Made by a program: the position numbers and the translations under genes | Source of the DNA: DASTFP01 sp963744345 | GTDB lineage: Bacteria; Verrucomicrobiota; Verrucomicrobiia; Chthoniobacterales; Terrimicrobiaceae | DNA length: 64,000 nt | NCBI GenBank assembly: GCA_963744345.1 | Contig: CAVUTD010000024.1 | Location: forward strand, 124,001 to 188,000 | Reading direction: 5' to 3' | The notes under the pieces: model-generated | Database searches by the model: none | What the model saw: only the letters and a program-made list of their open reading frames with translations | What the model was told of the DNA's origin: nothing | Part shown: one piece after another, positions 33,929 to 43,488 of the stretch | Numbering within the stretch: position 1 is the first letter of the stretch | Layout: each line of letters starts with the position of its first letter

Positions 33929-34573
33929 TCAGCCTTTGCGTCTAACGGAAAGGAGATAGCTGTTGAAGGGAGTCAATCCCCACATCGGACGGATATCGTC
34001 GACCAAATCTTTTTGCTTGAACGGTAACAAAACTTCGTCGCGTGTTGGAAAATTCGCACCCCGCTGAGAGATCCAGCCGCTCAAGCGGACAAACCATTCC
34101 TCGACTTCGGTCGCGGCAAATCGCCAATTGGGTTCGTTCAAAGCGATCCGAATCAAAGCGATGGCATGCGGCGCAATGCTCGTGGCAATTTTCTTGAGCA
34201 ACTGCTGCTGATCATCGTCGCTGAAATAATGGAGCACATCGAGCATGACAATGTCTCCGGAATGGCTGGAAAAATTGAGCGCATTCCCGAGGCGAAATTC
34301 TTGATTCCCTCCGCCGAGCACCTCCTGTGCGATGGCGATTTTTCCCTCATCCACATCGAGGCCTCGAATCGGCGCAGTGTGGCCGTTTGCCCTTAAAAAG
34401 CACGCCAGCAGCCCGACGCCGCAGCCAAGGTCGAGCAAAGGGTGCTGTGAAGCTCTCAACGTTGAGGCGACAAACGAATAAGCGGGGTCAAACGCGATCT
34501 TGCCAATGGCGTAACAATAGAGGTTCGGCCATCGCCGGTAACGCGCGGCGGCTGCGTGAAGCGCCGAATTCAC
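33929..34573 (-). CDS. Class I SAM-dependent methyltransferase
   Basis: This 214-residue protein has the SAM-binding motif I LLDLGCGVGLLACFL (about residues 47-61), a conserved acidic motif II (IRGLDVDEGKI) and DIVMLDVLHYF as motif III. The GTG at 34573 is selected because it overlaps the stop of the flippase-like gene (GTGA). Substrate is unknown; the neighbour suggests a lipid or an isoprenoid intermediate. Confidence 0.75.
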   Translation of the reverse strand: MNSALHAAAARYRRWPNLYCYAIGKIAFDPAYSFVASTLRASQHPLLDLGCGVGLLACFLRANGHTAPIRGLDVDEGKIAIAQEVLGGGNQEFRLGNALNFSSHSGDIVMLDVLHYFSDDDQQQLLKKIATSIAPHAIALIRIALNEPNWRFAATEVEEWFVRLSGWISQRGANFPTRDEVLLPFKQKDLVDDIRPMWGLTPFNSYLLSVRRKG

Positions 34574-35538
34574 GCCCTGACCTCCTTGCTCGCAGCGTGG
34601 TGGTAAGCAGGCAACAGGGCCAAGCCGAACAATCCCCAGACTAATGCGATTGATGCACCTGCCAGGGAGATAGAGACAGCCTGAGCCGCCGGTGCGCCCC
34701 ACAACTCACCCAGAAGCGTCGCAAATAACTGCTCGCGTATGCCAAAACCTCCGAGACTAATGGGAAGAGCCGAAATGATATCCACTGCGGGCATAAACGC
34801 GAAGAATTCTCCCAGAGGTACTTCCAGCCCGAACGCCTTTGCGCTGAAGTAAAAGGTCAAGAAATAGGCCAGTAACATTGCCACGGAAAGCAGCGACGCC
34901 AACAAGGTATGCCTCCAGGAGCTGACAAACTGAAAATAAGCTTCGGTAAACTCAATGATTACCTTGCGTCCCGGGAAGGAGAGCGGCAATCGGCCGGTAA
35001 GTCCCTTGGCGCTCATGACGAAAGAGAAAACAACCAGTGCAGTGAGAACGAACAGATAAAAAAATACCGCCCGCATGAGACCAGCCACCACCGGGCTCTG
35101 CATGAGCCAGTCGAAGAACGAAAGCATGAAGATGAGCGAACATAAGATCAGAGCTCCGAAGCCACTCGTGCGATCCATGATCACGGAAAGCAACGCGGCT
35201 GTCCTGGGCTGACCCTTGGCCACAAGCCAGACCACTTTCACCGCGTCGCCCCCAACCACCCCGACGAGGAAATGATTGAAAAACAAGCCCACGAAACTCA
35301 AACGGAACACGTCCCACGGGGAAAGCCGTATGCCAAGAACTCGAAGAAAAATGCCCCATCGCACGACTCCCAACAAGTTACCCGCGCCCGCCACGACAAA
35401 CCCCGCTGCCAGCCATTCGGGACGCGCTGAAGTCAAGACCTGCCACGTACGGGTGCGGAAGTCCTCCTGCCAGAAAATCCATGCCAATAAGGCCACACTG
35501 ACCAGCGATTGGATAAACAGAGCAACCCATTTTCTCAT
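34570..35538 (-). CDS. Flippase-like / lysylphosphatidylglycerol synthase TM-domain protein
   Basis: This 322-residue polytopic membrane protein of the UPF0104/LPG synthase transmembrane family has about 8 hydrophobic segments. The conserved FFNHFLVGVVGGDAVKVVWL and LPISLGGFGIREQLF motifs are present. Such proteins may flip lipid intermediates across the inner membrane. It is the first gene of a two-gene unit with the methyltransferase. Confidence 0.82.
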   Translation of the reverse strand: MRKWVALFIQSLVSVALLAWIFWQEDFRTRTWQVLTSARPEWLAAGFVVAGAGNLLGVVRWGIFLRVLGIRLSPWDVFRLSFVGLFFNHFLVGVVGGDAVKVVWLVAKGQPRTAALLSVIMDRTSGFGALILCSLIFMLSFFDWLMQSPVVAGLMRAVFFYLFVLTALVVFSFVMSAKGLTGRLPLSFPGRKVIIEFTEAYFQFVSSWRHTLLASLLSVAMLLAYFLTFYFSAKAFGLEVPLGEFFAFMPAVDIISALPISLGGFGIREQLFATLLGELWGAPAAQAVSISLAGASIALVWGLFGLALLPAYHHAASKEVRA

Positions 35539-35698
35539 GGCAAAGCAATCTCCACTTCAGGCAGGCACGCCTTCCAGCAAATTACCGACAGATTCTGTGA
35601 AACAAACCCCCTCGGCTAGAATCAGGACGCAGTAGCAGCGAAATGATCGGGCCATCTCTGCCCTTTTTTCCAACAAAGTTTCCGCTAGAGTACTTTTC

Positions 35699-36529
35699 AT
35701 GCCTCCCGCGAGAGCCGAATCCTCACCTCGTCTCGCCGAGCGCTTTTCCTCAAAAAATCCCCTCTCCCTGCAAGCATGCTGGGACTATCTAAAGCAAATT
35801 TCTTGTCTGGCATCATTCTTCGGAGGTGGGCTCCTGGTGAGTCCGGCCTGTGCATTGTTTTTCCGATATTTCGGGAGCAGAGTGCCTGCTTGGGCGGGTC
35901 AGTCTCTTATTCGCGGACTCTTCAAAAGTTGGCTGCGTCTCTGCTGCAGCTTAGGAGTATTTCAGATCTACTTTCCCGAGGCGAAAAGGCTCGGAGAGCT
36001 TCGCGCGACGGTCCTCGCGCCGAATCACCCAAGCCTAATCGACGCTGTTATCCTGCTTTCAATCGTCCCCCGCACCGTCTGCATCATGCGCGCGAATTTG
36101 ATTCAGAATCCAGTGTACGGCGGAGCGGCGCGGCTGGCCGGATTTGTGCCAAACGACAAGGGCTCGGCGCTCATTCGACAAGGTGTGAAGAAGCTTGAGG
36201 CGGGAGAAAATCTCCTCATCTTCCCGGAGGGTACCCGCACTGGCTCGCAAGGGATCAATCCCTTCAAGAAAGGCTTCGCTCTCATTGCGAAAAAAGCTGA
36301 TGCTTCAATTCAGACGGTGTTCATCGAACACGAGGGCCGCTATCTCTCCAAGGGCGTTTCGCTTTTCAGCCGCTCGCAGCTTCCCATTCGCTTTCGTCTT
36401 CATCTTGGTGAGAGCTTCCATGCTGAGGTCGAGGAAAGCGCTCAACAGCTCTCTGCGCGCCTTGAGCTTTATTTTCGCGAGCACTTGCAGAATACCGGCG
36501 CAGGCATCCGCCTTCTCGAGCTCTCTTGA
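35699..36529 (+). CDS. 1-acyl-sn-glycerol-3-phosphate acyltransferase-like (PlsC family)
   Basis: This 276-residue acyltransferase has the catalytic HX4D at H110-D115 (NHPSLID), the substrate motif FPEGTRTG (around 176-183) and a hydrophobic segment near residue 40. It is the first of five co-directional genes and overlaps the next by 4 bases (TTGA). In aryl-polyene and related lipid clusters a PlsC-like enzyme transfers acyl groups to a carrier or sugar lipid. That role is suggested only by neighbours. Confidence 0.82.
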   Translation: MPPARAESSPRLAERFSSKNPLSLQACWDYLKQISCLASFFGGGLLVSPACALFFRYFGSRVPAWAGQSLIRGLFKSWLRLCCSLGVFQIYFPEAKRLGELRATVLAPNHPSLIDAVILLSIVPRTVCIMRANLIQNPVYGGAARLAGFVPNDKGSALIRQGVKKLEAGENLLIFPEGTRTGSQGINPFKKGFALIAKKADASIQTVFIEHEGRYLSKGVSLFSRSQLPIRFRLHLGESFHAEVEESAQQLSARLELYFREHLQNTGAGIRLLELS

Positions 36530-37314
36530 ATCCCTCGGCTGTCTCGAGCAACGGCTCGCGTCTCGTTGTCCTGCCCAGTTACAATAGCGGTCCCCTCTTG
36601 GCGCAAACGGCCCGCGCGGTGCTTGAACATTGGAAACCCGTCTGGATTGTGCTCGATGGCAGCACCGATTGCAGTGTGGCGGAAGCGCACGATCTCTCAC
36701 GTCAATCCAAGGATGTGCGTCTTTTTGCGCTAAGTCATAACCAGGGAAAGGGTGGTGCCACTCTCGTCGCAATGAGGGCCGCGCTCGAGGAAGGATACTC
36801 CCATGTGCTGGTGGCTGACGCAGACGGCCAGCATCCCGCGGACCGGATCGCCTCCTTCATGGAGATATCAACCAGGCATCCGGAGGCAATGATCCTCGGA
36901 GTGCCTGTGTTTGGTCCTGACGCTCCTTCGGAGCGCGTGAAGGGACGCCGGATCGGAAATTGGTTCGCCAACCTCGAAACTCTCTGGGGCGGCGTGCACG
37001 ACTCGCTTTTCGGCTTTCGTCTTTACCCGCTGAAGCCGACTGTCGGCATCATGGAATCCATTGGAACAGCTCGTCGTTTCGACTTCGATACCGAGCTTGT
37101 GGTGAGGCTCTTTTGGGCGGGGGTGCGCCCAATCAACCAGTCGGTTCCCGTGCATTATCCACCACGCAGCGCAGGAGGCGTGTCGCACTTCAAATACGTT
37201 CGCGATAACTTGCTGCTTGCAGGAACGCATGCACGGTTGTGTCTTCTACTCTTGCCGCGCTTCGGGACGGTCTGGAGATTACGAACTCGATGGAAACTCG
37301 ACACTTGCTGCTAG
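36526..37314 (+). CDS. Family-2 glycosyltransferase (DPM1-like)
   Basis: This 262-residue GT2 protein has LPSYNSG, VLDGSTDCS (about 42-50), ADADGQHP (about 97-104) and an AGV/DSLFGFRLY block. No long membrane segment is present, though a short hydrophobic end is seen. The start is TTG at 36526, overlapping the PlsC stop. It resembles dolichyl-phosphate-mannose synthase-like enzymes that charge lipid carriers, and is typical of aryl-polyene-style clusters. The last 25 bp overlap the deacetylase gene. Confidence 0.8.
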   Translation: MNPSAVSSNGSRLVVLPSYNSGPLLAQTARAVLEHWKPVWIVLDGSTDCSVAEAHDLSRQSKDVRLFALSHNQGKGGATLVAMRAALEEGYSHVLVADADGQHPADRIASFMEISTRHPEAMILGVPVFGPDAPSERVKGRRIGNWFANLETLWGGVHDSLFGFRLYPLKPTVGIMESIGTARRFDFDTELVVRLFWAGVRPINQSVPVHYPPRSAGGVSHFKYVRDNLLLAGTHARLCLLLLPRFGTVWRLRTRWKLDTCC

Positions 37315-38042
37315 CTGGCCGGCTCGCAGCCGTCTTGGGTGTCCTCGCGTTGCGGGGCCGCGCGCGTGCGATCTCCTGGAGCACGCACGACTTGCTCTGG
37401 CTCTATCCCACACTGCGAAGGAACTGCTCATGGCATGGCCAGGTGCTGACTCGGTTTCAGAGCCCCGAACGCGCCGTTTGGCTGACCATTGACGACGGGC
37501 CAGACCCGGAGAACACTCCGAGGATCCTCGACACGCTTGCCGAGCAGAATGTCAAAGCGACATTTTTTGTCATCGGAGAAAAAGCTGAACGAAACCCCGA
37601 AGTGTGCCGCAGGATCGTTTCTGAAGGTCATGGAATCGAAAATCACACCTATTCGCATCCCGCCGGCTGGTGGTGGGTCATGCCGCGGCCGCTGGTACGG
37701 CGGGAAATGGCCGAGGGATCCGATGCCATTAGATGGACGACGGGACGAGCGCCGCGGTTTTTCCGCTCTCCGGTAGGCATGAACAATTCCTCGGTTCATC
37801 CGGTCGCGGCTGAGCTGGCGCTCCGGGTGGTGGGTTGGTCGGTGGATGGATGCGACGGCTGCCTGGTTGCCCCCACGGCGATAGTTAGCAGGATCATGCG
37901 GTCGATCCATCCTGGGGCCATCGTTCTCATTCATGAAAATGGCCCAACGAGGCACCGCCTGATCACCATAGCGCGTCTGCTCGGTAAACTGCAGGAAGCA
38001 GGCTATCGTTGTTTGATTCCACCTGAACACTCCCTTTGCTGA
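37290..38042 (+). CDS. Polysaccharide deacetylase (NodB-like)
   Basis: This 250-residue protein has an N-terminal hydrophobic segment (HLLLAGRLAAVLGVLAL) and a NodB homology domain with metal/catalytic motifs TIDDGPDP (D-D pair), HTYSHP (H-x3-H), RSPVGMNN and LIHENG. The start at 37290 (ATG) is inferred from the membrane segment. It would remove acetyl groups from a glycolipid or glycan. It follows the glycosyltransferase with a 25-bp overlap and ends 0 bp before the next start. Confidence 0.82.
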   Translation: METRHLLLAGRLAAVLGVLALRGRARAISWSTHDLLWLYPTLRRNCSWHGQVLTRFQSPERAVWLTIDDGPDPENTPRILDTLAEQNVKATFFVIGEKAERNPEVCRRIVSEGHGIENHTYSHPAGWWWVMPRPLVRREMAEGSDAIRWTTGRAPRFFRSPVGMNNSSVHPVAAELALRVVGWSVDGCDGCLVAPTAIVSRIMRSIHPGAIVLIHENGPTRHRLITIARLLGKLQEAGYRCLIPPEHSLC

Positions 38043-38963
38043 ATGCACGCTCCCTTTCCCGCCGAAAAACCGCATACTGAACGATGGGCTTACCGCCGGC
38101 TTTACTCGGCCCGAATCTTTGAACTTGCCACCCGCATTTATCCTCTCTTTCAGCGCTCCGGCGCCCAAGCCATCAGCCGGACGGTGGCGTGGACCTATGC
38201 CGTCACACAGCACGCGATTCGTAGAATTGTTCGCGATAATCTCGCCCTGCTGCGCAAGGAACCCGTGACCGAAGGTGACGCTATCTCGGTCTTCGTCAAT
38301 TTTGGCGCCACCATTGCTGACTACGTCGCCGTTGGAGCGCTTCCTGCAGATGAGGCTCTCGCATTTTGCGCGGAGAGTGAAGGCATCGAGCACCTTCGCG
38401 GCGCGACAACGGAAGGTCGAGGTGTCATTCTAGCTACCGGACACTTTGGCTTTTTTGAATTTGGCGCTGTTGTTCTCGGACGTATGGGTCGAAACGTCAG
38501 TATCGCGACGCTGCCGGAACCCTCTACCGCGCTCACCGCCTGGCGCGCAAAATGGAGACAACGTTGGGGCACCACGACAATCACGGTGGGGACAGATCCT
38601 TTCGCCTCGCTTCAGGTTGCTCGGGCCATCGAGGAAGGCCGTTGCATGGCCATGCTGGCCGACCGTCCCCTGACCGAGCACCGCATTTCCTTTGAGCTTC
38701 CGAACGGCCGCACCACGCTTTCCTCCTCGCCGGCACTGCTCTCGTGGTTGACGGGATGTAAAATTCTTCCCGTGATCGTCAGCCGCTTGTCCAATGGGCG
38801 CTATCGGATCATCGCCAAGCCTCCGGTGCAAGCGCGCCGGGTCTCGCACGCGCAGCGCGACACAGAGATTGCCCGGTGCACAGGCGAGCTTGGCGCTTCC
38901 TTGTTCGAAGAGATCTGTCGCTCACCTCTGCAATGGTATCAATTTGTTCCGGTTGGACTGTGA
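38043..38963 (+). CDS. LpxL/HtrB-like lipid acyltransferase
   Basis: This 306-residue protein of the lysophospholipid acyltransferase (LABLAT) family has the HX4E catalytic motif ATGHFGFFEFG (H134-E139). A first hydrophobic part and a DRPLTEHRISFELPNG motif fit lipid A lauroyl-type acyltransferases. It overlaps the next gene by 4 bases (GTGA). Here it likely acylates the product of the five-gene operon rather than lipid A itself, since another LpxL-type domain exists at 59.7 kb. Confidence 0.8.
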   Translation: MHAPFPAEKPHTERWAYRRLYSARIFELATRIYPLFQRSGAQAISRTVAWTYAVTQHAIRRIVRDNLALLRKEPVTEGDAISVFVNFGATIADYVAVGALPADEALAFCAESEGIEHLRGATTEGRGVILATGHFGFFEFGAVVLGRMGRNVSIATLPEPSTALTAWRAKWRQRWGTTTITVGTDPFASLQVARAIEEGRCMAMLADRPLTEHRISFELPNGRTTLSSSPALLSWLTGCKILPVIVSRLSNGRYRIIAKPPVQARRVSHAQRDTEIARCTGELGASLFEEICRSPLQWYQFVPVGL

Positions 38964-39601
38964 GGCCGTTGCTGGCCCTTCTCTTCGTTGCCTCGGCTCT
39001 CAATGGTCAGGAACTCTCGGCAAAGGATGTCGATGTTTTCCTGTCGCGCTTGGCCGAGAGTCGCCGGGGCGCCGCCATTCAGGCGGATTTCCGGGAAGAG
39101 CGCCGGCTCTCGCTGATGAATCAACCCGTTGTCGAGACGGGGACAGTCTCCTTTCTTCCTCCCGACAAGTTTCGTCGTCAAGTCAATGGTGGAAGCTTGA
39201 CCGTTTGCGATGGTGAAACTTTGTGGCTGTACTATCCGCAGTTTGGCGAAGCAGAAAAATACACGCTGGCATCCAATCGCTCCATTCGCGAGTCCCTCGC
39301 CGCCATGACCTCAGGTTTTGGACTTCAGGGCCTTGCAAAGAACTACAATATCCGCGTGATGAAAACTGCCAATGGCTACAAAGCCAAGCTCACTCCCAAA
39401 ACATCGAGCCTGCGCAAAGCAGTTTCGGAGGTGGAAGTGGACATTTCCAGCGAGCTTTCCGCAAGGCGGCTGGAAATCGCCGGCAGTGAAGGCGATCGCA
39501 CCATCATTACCTTCTCCAATGAGCGCCGAGCCACCCTGTCGCCCGAGGACTTCCACTTCAGCCCGCCAGAGGGTGTTCGCGTATCGGAGCCCTTAAAATG
39601 A
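38960..39601 (+). CDS. LolA-like periplasmic lipoprotein/lipid carrier
   Basis: This 213-residue protein from the overlapping GTG start (GTGA) begins with a signal peptide (VRPLLALLFVASALNG) and has the LolA-type half-barrel sequence: QADFREERRLSLMNQPVVETG, FLPPDKFRRQVNGGSLTVCDG, LYYPQFGEAEKYTL. LolA proteins carry lipid-modified molecules across the periplasm. In the context of acyltransferases and a GT2, it may carry a lipid-linked product. It ends 6 bp from the convergent UGPase gene. Confidence 0.8.
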   Translation: MRPLLALLFVASALNGQELSAKDVDVFLSRLAESRRGAAIQADFREERRLSLMNQPVVETGTVSFLPPDKFRRQVNGGSLTVCDGETLWLYYPQFGEAEKYTLASNRSIRESLAAMTSGFGLQGLAKNYNIRVMKTANGYKAKLTPKTSSLRKAVSEVEVDISSELSARRLEIAGSEGDRTIITFSNERRATLSPEDFHFSPPEGVRVSEPLK

Positions 39602-39607
39602 AGACGC

Positions 39608-40945
39608 TTAAGCTTCCAACACGACGTCTCCATCAAAGCGCTGAGACGAGGAAAAGCGCACGGGACCGCGCACCGTCAGTTTGCGGCAATGTAGCAAGGA
39701 CGGCACGCCATTGGAAAGCGCAGCTTCGAGCTGGTCCACCAGCTTCAAATGATCATTGTCCAGGTCGATCTCCGGCGGGATCCCTTGGCGCTCGGGGACG
39801 AGCATGGCGCGGCCGTCGTCGGTGATCAGGTAGGCGTCTGAGCGAAGCGCGAGAAGATCGGCCGTCGTTTTGACGGGGGCAAATCGCGTGCGCGGTACGA
39901 CCACGGCGCCGGCGCCAGGAAAACACTCAATAGCAGCGCCCATGGCCGTCTCGAGCTGATAAACCGGCGGAGATTTCTTGTTCCGAGGATCCAACGTTTT
40001 GACGTTTGTAATGACCGGCAAGGGCAGAAGGCCGCCGTTGCGTCGAAGGGCCTCGGCCAGATGATCGAGCCTTAGCCACAAATTATTCGTGTTAAAATAA
40101 CGATGCCGCTCGATATCTTGAAAGACGTCGATATCCTCTTTTGGGCACTGCGCTGATTCACGGAGCAGAAGTTGACCATCACTGGCCCGTCTGGCAAGGT
40201 GTCCCCCTTTGCGATCCGCCGCCGTGCGCGCGGTGACTTCCATCAGGAAGGGCATATCCGAACTTGCGAACCAGCTTAGCAGTGCGGGATCAAGGGTCGC
40301 ACCAAGGTTGTCCGAGTTGCTGACGAAGAGATAGAGATAGTCTTCCTTGAGCAAGCGATCGAGCACACCCGATCCCAGAATGGCAGGGTAAAGATCGCCG
40401 TGCCCGGGCGGGCACCACTCGAGCTCGGGATTAGCAGGCCATTCGGCAGGCAGCAGCGCCTCCATGGTGATCTTCGGCACTTTATTCTGGAGAAGCTCCA
40501 AGTCAGCCGGTTCGCCAAGCTCAGGATAGCGAGCGAGGTGTGCTTGGGTCTCTTCGCTGGTGCTAAAGCTATTCATCAGCAAAAAGCGCAAATTGGCGCC
40601 CGTCTGTTTGCGAGTGGCGAGTACCTGCCGCACAATGAGGTCGAGAAAGGTATCCCCGTTGCGCACCACCAGGAGCGACTTTGCCTTCTCAAGTCCCATG
40701 CTCGTCCCGAGGCCGCCGTTCAGCTTCAGCATGACTGCCTTCGCAAGAAGTCCACCGTTCGCGGGAGCAGAGGAAATCTCCCTGTAGTTTGCAAGTTGCT
40801 CAACGGGGTGGATGGAACTCTCGGCAATCAAGCCGCTTTCCCTGGCCGCAAGAAGCTTGAAGGCGCGTTCGAAGGCGGCAATCGCGGCTTCGCTCAGATT
40901 CGCCGATTGCATCTTTGCGCGAAAGGGAGCGAAGGAAGAGTTCAT
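39608..40945 (-). CDS. UTP-glucose-1-phosphate uridylyltransferase (UDPGP family)
   Basis: This 445-residue enzyme makes UDP-glucose (or a related UDP-sugar) from UTP. It is the eukaryote-like UDPGP type, with the nucleotide-binding loop VMLKLNGGLGTSMG (about residues 71-84), PPGHGDLYPAIL, LYLFVSNSDNLGATLD, RYFNTNNLWLRL and a left-handed helix-like C-terminus. Its orientation is opposite to the LolA operon. The product would feed glycan, LPS or glycolipid synthesis. Confidence 0.88.
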   Translation of the reverse strand: MNSSFAPFRAKMQSANLSEAAIAAFERAFKLLAARESGLIAESSIHPVEQLANYREISSAPANGGLLAKAVMLKLNGGLGTSMGLEKAKSLLVVRNGDTFLDLIVRQVLATRKQTGANLRFLLMNSFSTSEETQAHLARYPELGEPADLELLQNKVPKITMEALLPAEWPANPELEWCPPGHGDLYPAILGSGVLDRLLKEDYLYLFVSNSDNLGATLDPALLSWFASSDMPFLMEVTARTAADRKGGHLARRASDGQLLLRESAQCPKEDIDVFQDIERHRYFNTNNLWLRLDHLAEALRRNGGLLPLPVITNVKTLDPRNKKSPPVYQLETAMGAAIECFPGAGAVVVPRTRFAPVKTTADLLALRSDAYLITDDGRAMLVPERQGIPPEIDLDNDHLKLVDQLEAALSNGVPSLLHCRKLTVRGPVRFSSSQRFDGDVVLEA

Positions 40946-40958
40946 GTTGATTCCTCTA

Positions 40959-41573
40959 TTAATTTCCTTTGGCGGCTCGGCGCTCCGCTTCCGACGCGAT
41001 GGCTTGAACAGTAGCCTTGGCTTCGCTAAGTGCTTGACCTTTCAGTCCTGAGACCAAACTCGTGAGCGGAATAGTTAGATTGACATAACGCATGAGGGTC
41101 TTCCCATTCCCGTAGGGCTCAATCCGCAAAGAACCATCGCTTGCTTTTGCGAGGGGAGACCGGAGCAGCGTCCACTTGACTTCGTAGGAATTGCCTTTGC
41201 GGATGTAGGTGTTGCGCACGCTGTAGGTAATGCTCCCCAGCACAGCCACCTTTACCCGATATTCCACATCCTTGGTTCCATCGGGATTTGTCGCGATCAC
41301 CTTGGCGGCCAGCATTCCCGGCGTGTAGGAGGGCGCCGCCGGATAGTCGGTAAAGAGGTCAGCCAGCACTTGGGGCGGAGCGTTCACGACTCTATAGAGC
41401 TTCAGTCTCGGCCAAGGGGCGCCTTTGACGTCTTCGCTTGTGACCACAGTCTGCCCCGCGGCGAGTTCGTCGCGGGCATTTTGTGGAACTTCATCAAGAA
41501 GATCGGCTCGAACTTCTGAAAGAAGAAGCATGGCAATCAGAAGACAAACTGAGGCGCGCAGATTCATGTGCAT
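40959..41573 (-). CDS. START-domain/SRPBCC-type secreted protein
   Basis: This protein of about 204 residues has a signal peptide (LRASVCLLIAMLLLSEVRA) and a START-like domain: LYRVVNAPPQVLADLFTDYP, KDVEYRVKVAVLG, then SLVSGLKGQALSEAKATVQAIASE as the C-terminal helix. START proteins bind lipids or other hydrophobic ligands. It sits 62 bp downstream of aspS and 14 bp before UGPase. The start could be 41573 or 41567; both precede the signal peptide. Confidence 0.65.
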   Translation of the reverse strand: MHMNLRASVCLLIAMLLLSEVRADLLDEVPQNARDELAAGQTVVTSEDVKGAPWPRLKLYRVVNAPPQVLADLFTDYPAAPSYTPGMLAAKVIATNPDGTKDVEYRVKVAVLGSITYSVRNTYIRKGNSYEVKWTLLRSPLAKASDGSLRIEPYGNGKTLMRYVNLTIPLTSLVSGLKGQALSEAKATVQAIASEAERRAAKGN

Positions 41574-41634
41574 TTGACTACAGTGAGCAGAGAACTTTTG
41601 CAAACTGACAAAGACATCCGAGGACTTGTTCACA

Positions 41635-43404
41635 TCAAGGCTTCTTCGTGATTTGAAGCCCCAGCTCTTGGAGCTGCTTGAGCTCAGGCGCACTTGGCGA
41701 ATTCATCATGAGGTCCTCTCCGCGATTGTTCTTAGGAAAGGCGACGACGTCGCGGATATTGTCCGTGCCTGTAGCAAGCATGGTCAGGCGATCGACCCCG
41801 AGAGCGATGCCGCCGTGGGGGGGGGCTCCAAACCGGAAAGCTCTCAGAAGGTGCGGAAACAGGATTTGCTGCTTCTCTGGCGGGATCCCAAGCACCTCAA
41901 AGACTTTTTCCTGGAGATCGCGTTCATGAATACGGATGCTTCCGCCGCCAATCTCAACGCCATTGAGGACAACATCGTAGGCTTGGGCCCGAACTTTCCC
42001 GAACTCCCGCGCCTCCAGCAGGGGAATATCCTCGCTCTTAGGGCGTGTGAAAGGATGATGCACCGCATTCCATTTTTGCTCCTCCGCGCTGTAAGCAAGC
42101 AGCGGAAAGTCCACCACCCATAAGAACTCCAAAGCGCGGGAGCCGCTGTTCAGTTTCAGAATCTCTGCTACACTCAGGCGCACGCGACCGAGAACGGTGC
42201 AGACGAGCTCCCACAGACCGGCACCGAAAAGGATCAAGTCTCCCTCCTCAATATTGAGCCGACCGATCAGCGCTCGCTTTTCCGCATCAGAAAAGAACTT
42301 CACGATGGGGGACTTCCACTCGGCATCCTCGACCTTAATAAAGGCCAGACCTCGCGCGCCAGATTGGCGGGCGACTTCCGTGAGATGCTCGATTTGACCT
42401 GCGGTAATATTGGCGAATCCCTTGACATTTATCCCCTTCACCACGCCCCCGTCTGCGATCGCAGTCCGGAAGACCTTGAACTGGCTCTCCCTGAAGACAT
42501 CATTCAGTTCGACGAGTTCGATGGCAAAGCGCCGGTCCGGTTTGTCCGTGCCATAGCGGTTCATGGCTTCGTGATACGTCAGGCGTGGAAAGGGAAGCGA
42601 CACCCTTGTGTCGCTCACCGCGTGAAAAATCTGCGCCAGCAGGCCTTCGACCAGAGAGAAGATCTCTTCTTCGGTCGCAAAGGACATCTCGACATCAATC
42701 TGCGTTAACTCGGTGATTCGATCGGCACGCGGATCTTCATCGCGGAAGCATTTGGCAATCTGAAAGTATCGCTCAACTCCCCCCACCATCAGCAATTGCT
42801 TGTATTGCTGCGGTGATTGCGAAAGCGCGTAGAATTTGCCCGGGAAGATCCGGCTCGGCACAAGGAATTCACGGGCCCCTTCGGGGGTGCTTTTCGACAA
42901 CAGCGGGGTTTCGATTTCAAGAAAGCCTTGGAGATCGAAATAATCGCGGGTGGCTTTGGTAATCTTGTGACGCGCCCTGAGATTACGTGCCATCTCCGAG
43001 CGCCGTAAATCCAAATAGCGGTACTCCAGACGCAAATCTTCGCTGACAGAATCCTCGTTCAGAGGGAACGGCAGGACTTCCGCTCTATTCAAAATCGCCA
43101 GCCAATCGGCGACGACTTCAATCTCGCCGGTGGCGAGATTGGCGTTTTCCGTTCCCGGAAGACGTGGAGCAACAACTCCCGAAACTTGAATGACATCTTC
43201 GTTTCGCAGTCCGTGGGCCACTGCAGCTGCATCACGATGTTCCTCTGGACGAAAAACAACCTGAGTGATGCCGGTTCGATCGCGCAGGTCAACGAAGATC
43301 ACGCCACCATGATCGCGACCTGAATCGACCCATCCGCTCAGGATGACAGGCTTTCCAGAGTCCGTTTTGCGTAAAGCGCCGCAAGGATTCGTGCGATAAG
43401 TCAT
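41635..43404 (-). CDS. aspS: Aspartyl-tRNA synthetase (AspS), bacterial-type with GAD domain
   Basis: This 589-residue class II aminoacyl-tRNA synthetase has an N-terminal OB fold for the anticodon (GWVDSGRDHGGVIFVDLRDRTG), motif 2 (FRDEDPRADR), a GAD insertion, and motif 3 (GIALGVDRLTMLAT). TQIDVEMSF and the C-terminal MMNSPSAPE are typical. The long bacterial form suggests dual or strict Asp-tRNA charging, depending on the anticodon-domain residues. It is intact. Confidence 0.95.
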   Translation of the reverse strand: MTYRTNPCGALRKTDSGKPVILSGWVDSGRDHGGVIFVDLRDRTGITQVVFRPEEHRDAAAVAHGLRNEDVIQVSGVVAPRLPGTENANLATGEIEVVADWLAILNRAEVLPFPLNEDSVSEDLRLEYRYLDLRRSEMARNLRARHKITKATRDYFDLQGFLEIETPLLSKSTPEGAREFLVPSRIFPGKFYALSQSPQQYKQLLMVGGVERYFQIAKCFRDEDPRADRITELTQIDVEMSFATEEEIFSLVEGLLAQIFHAVSDTRVSLPFPRLTYHEAMNRYGTDKPDRRFAIELVELNDVFRESQFKVFRTAIADGGVVKGINVKGFANITAGQIEHLTEVARQSGARGLAFIKVEDAEWKSPIVKFFSDAEKRALIGRLNIEEGDLILFGAGLWELVCTVLGRVRLSVAEILKLNSGSRALEFLWVVDFPLLAYSAEEQKWNAVHHPFTRPKSEDIPLLEAREFGKVRAQAYDVVLNGVEIGGGSIRIHERDLQEKVFEVLGIPPEKQQILFPHLLRAFRFGAPPHGGIALGVDRLTMLATGTDNIRDVVAFPKNNRGEDLMMNSPSAPELKQLQELGLQITKKP

Positions 43405-43488
43405 AGAAACTTGAAAAATTAACCACAGGGAACGCGGAGCTCACGGGCGGGCCTTTTTCCTGCTCCGTGTTCTCCGTGTGCTCTGTGG

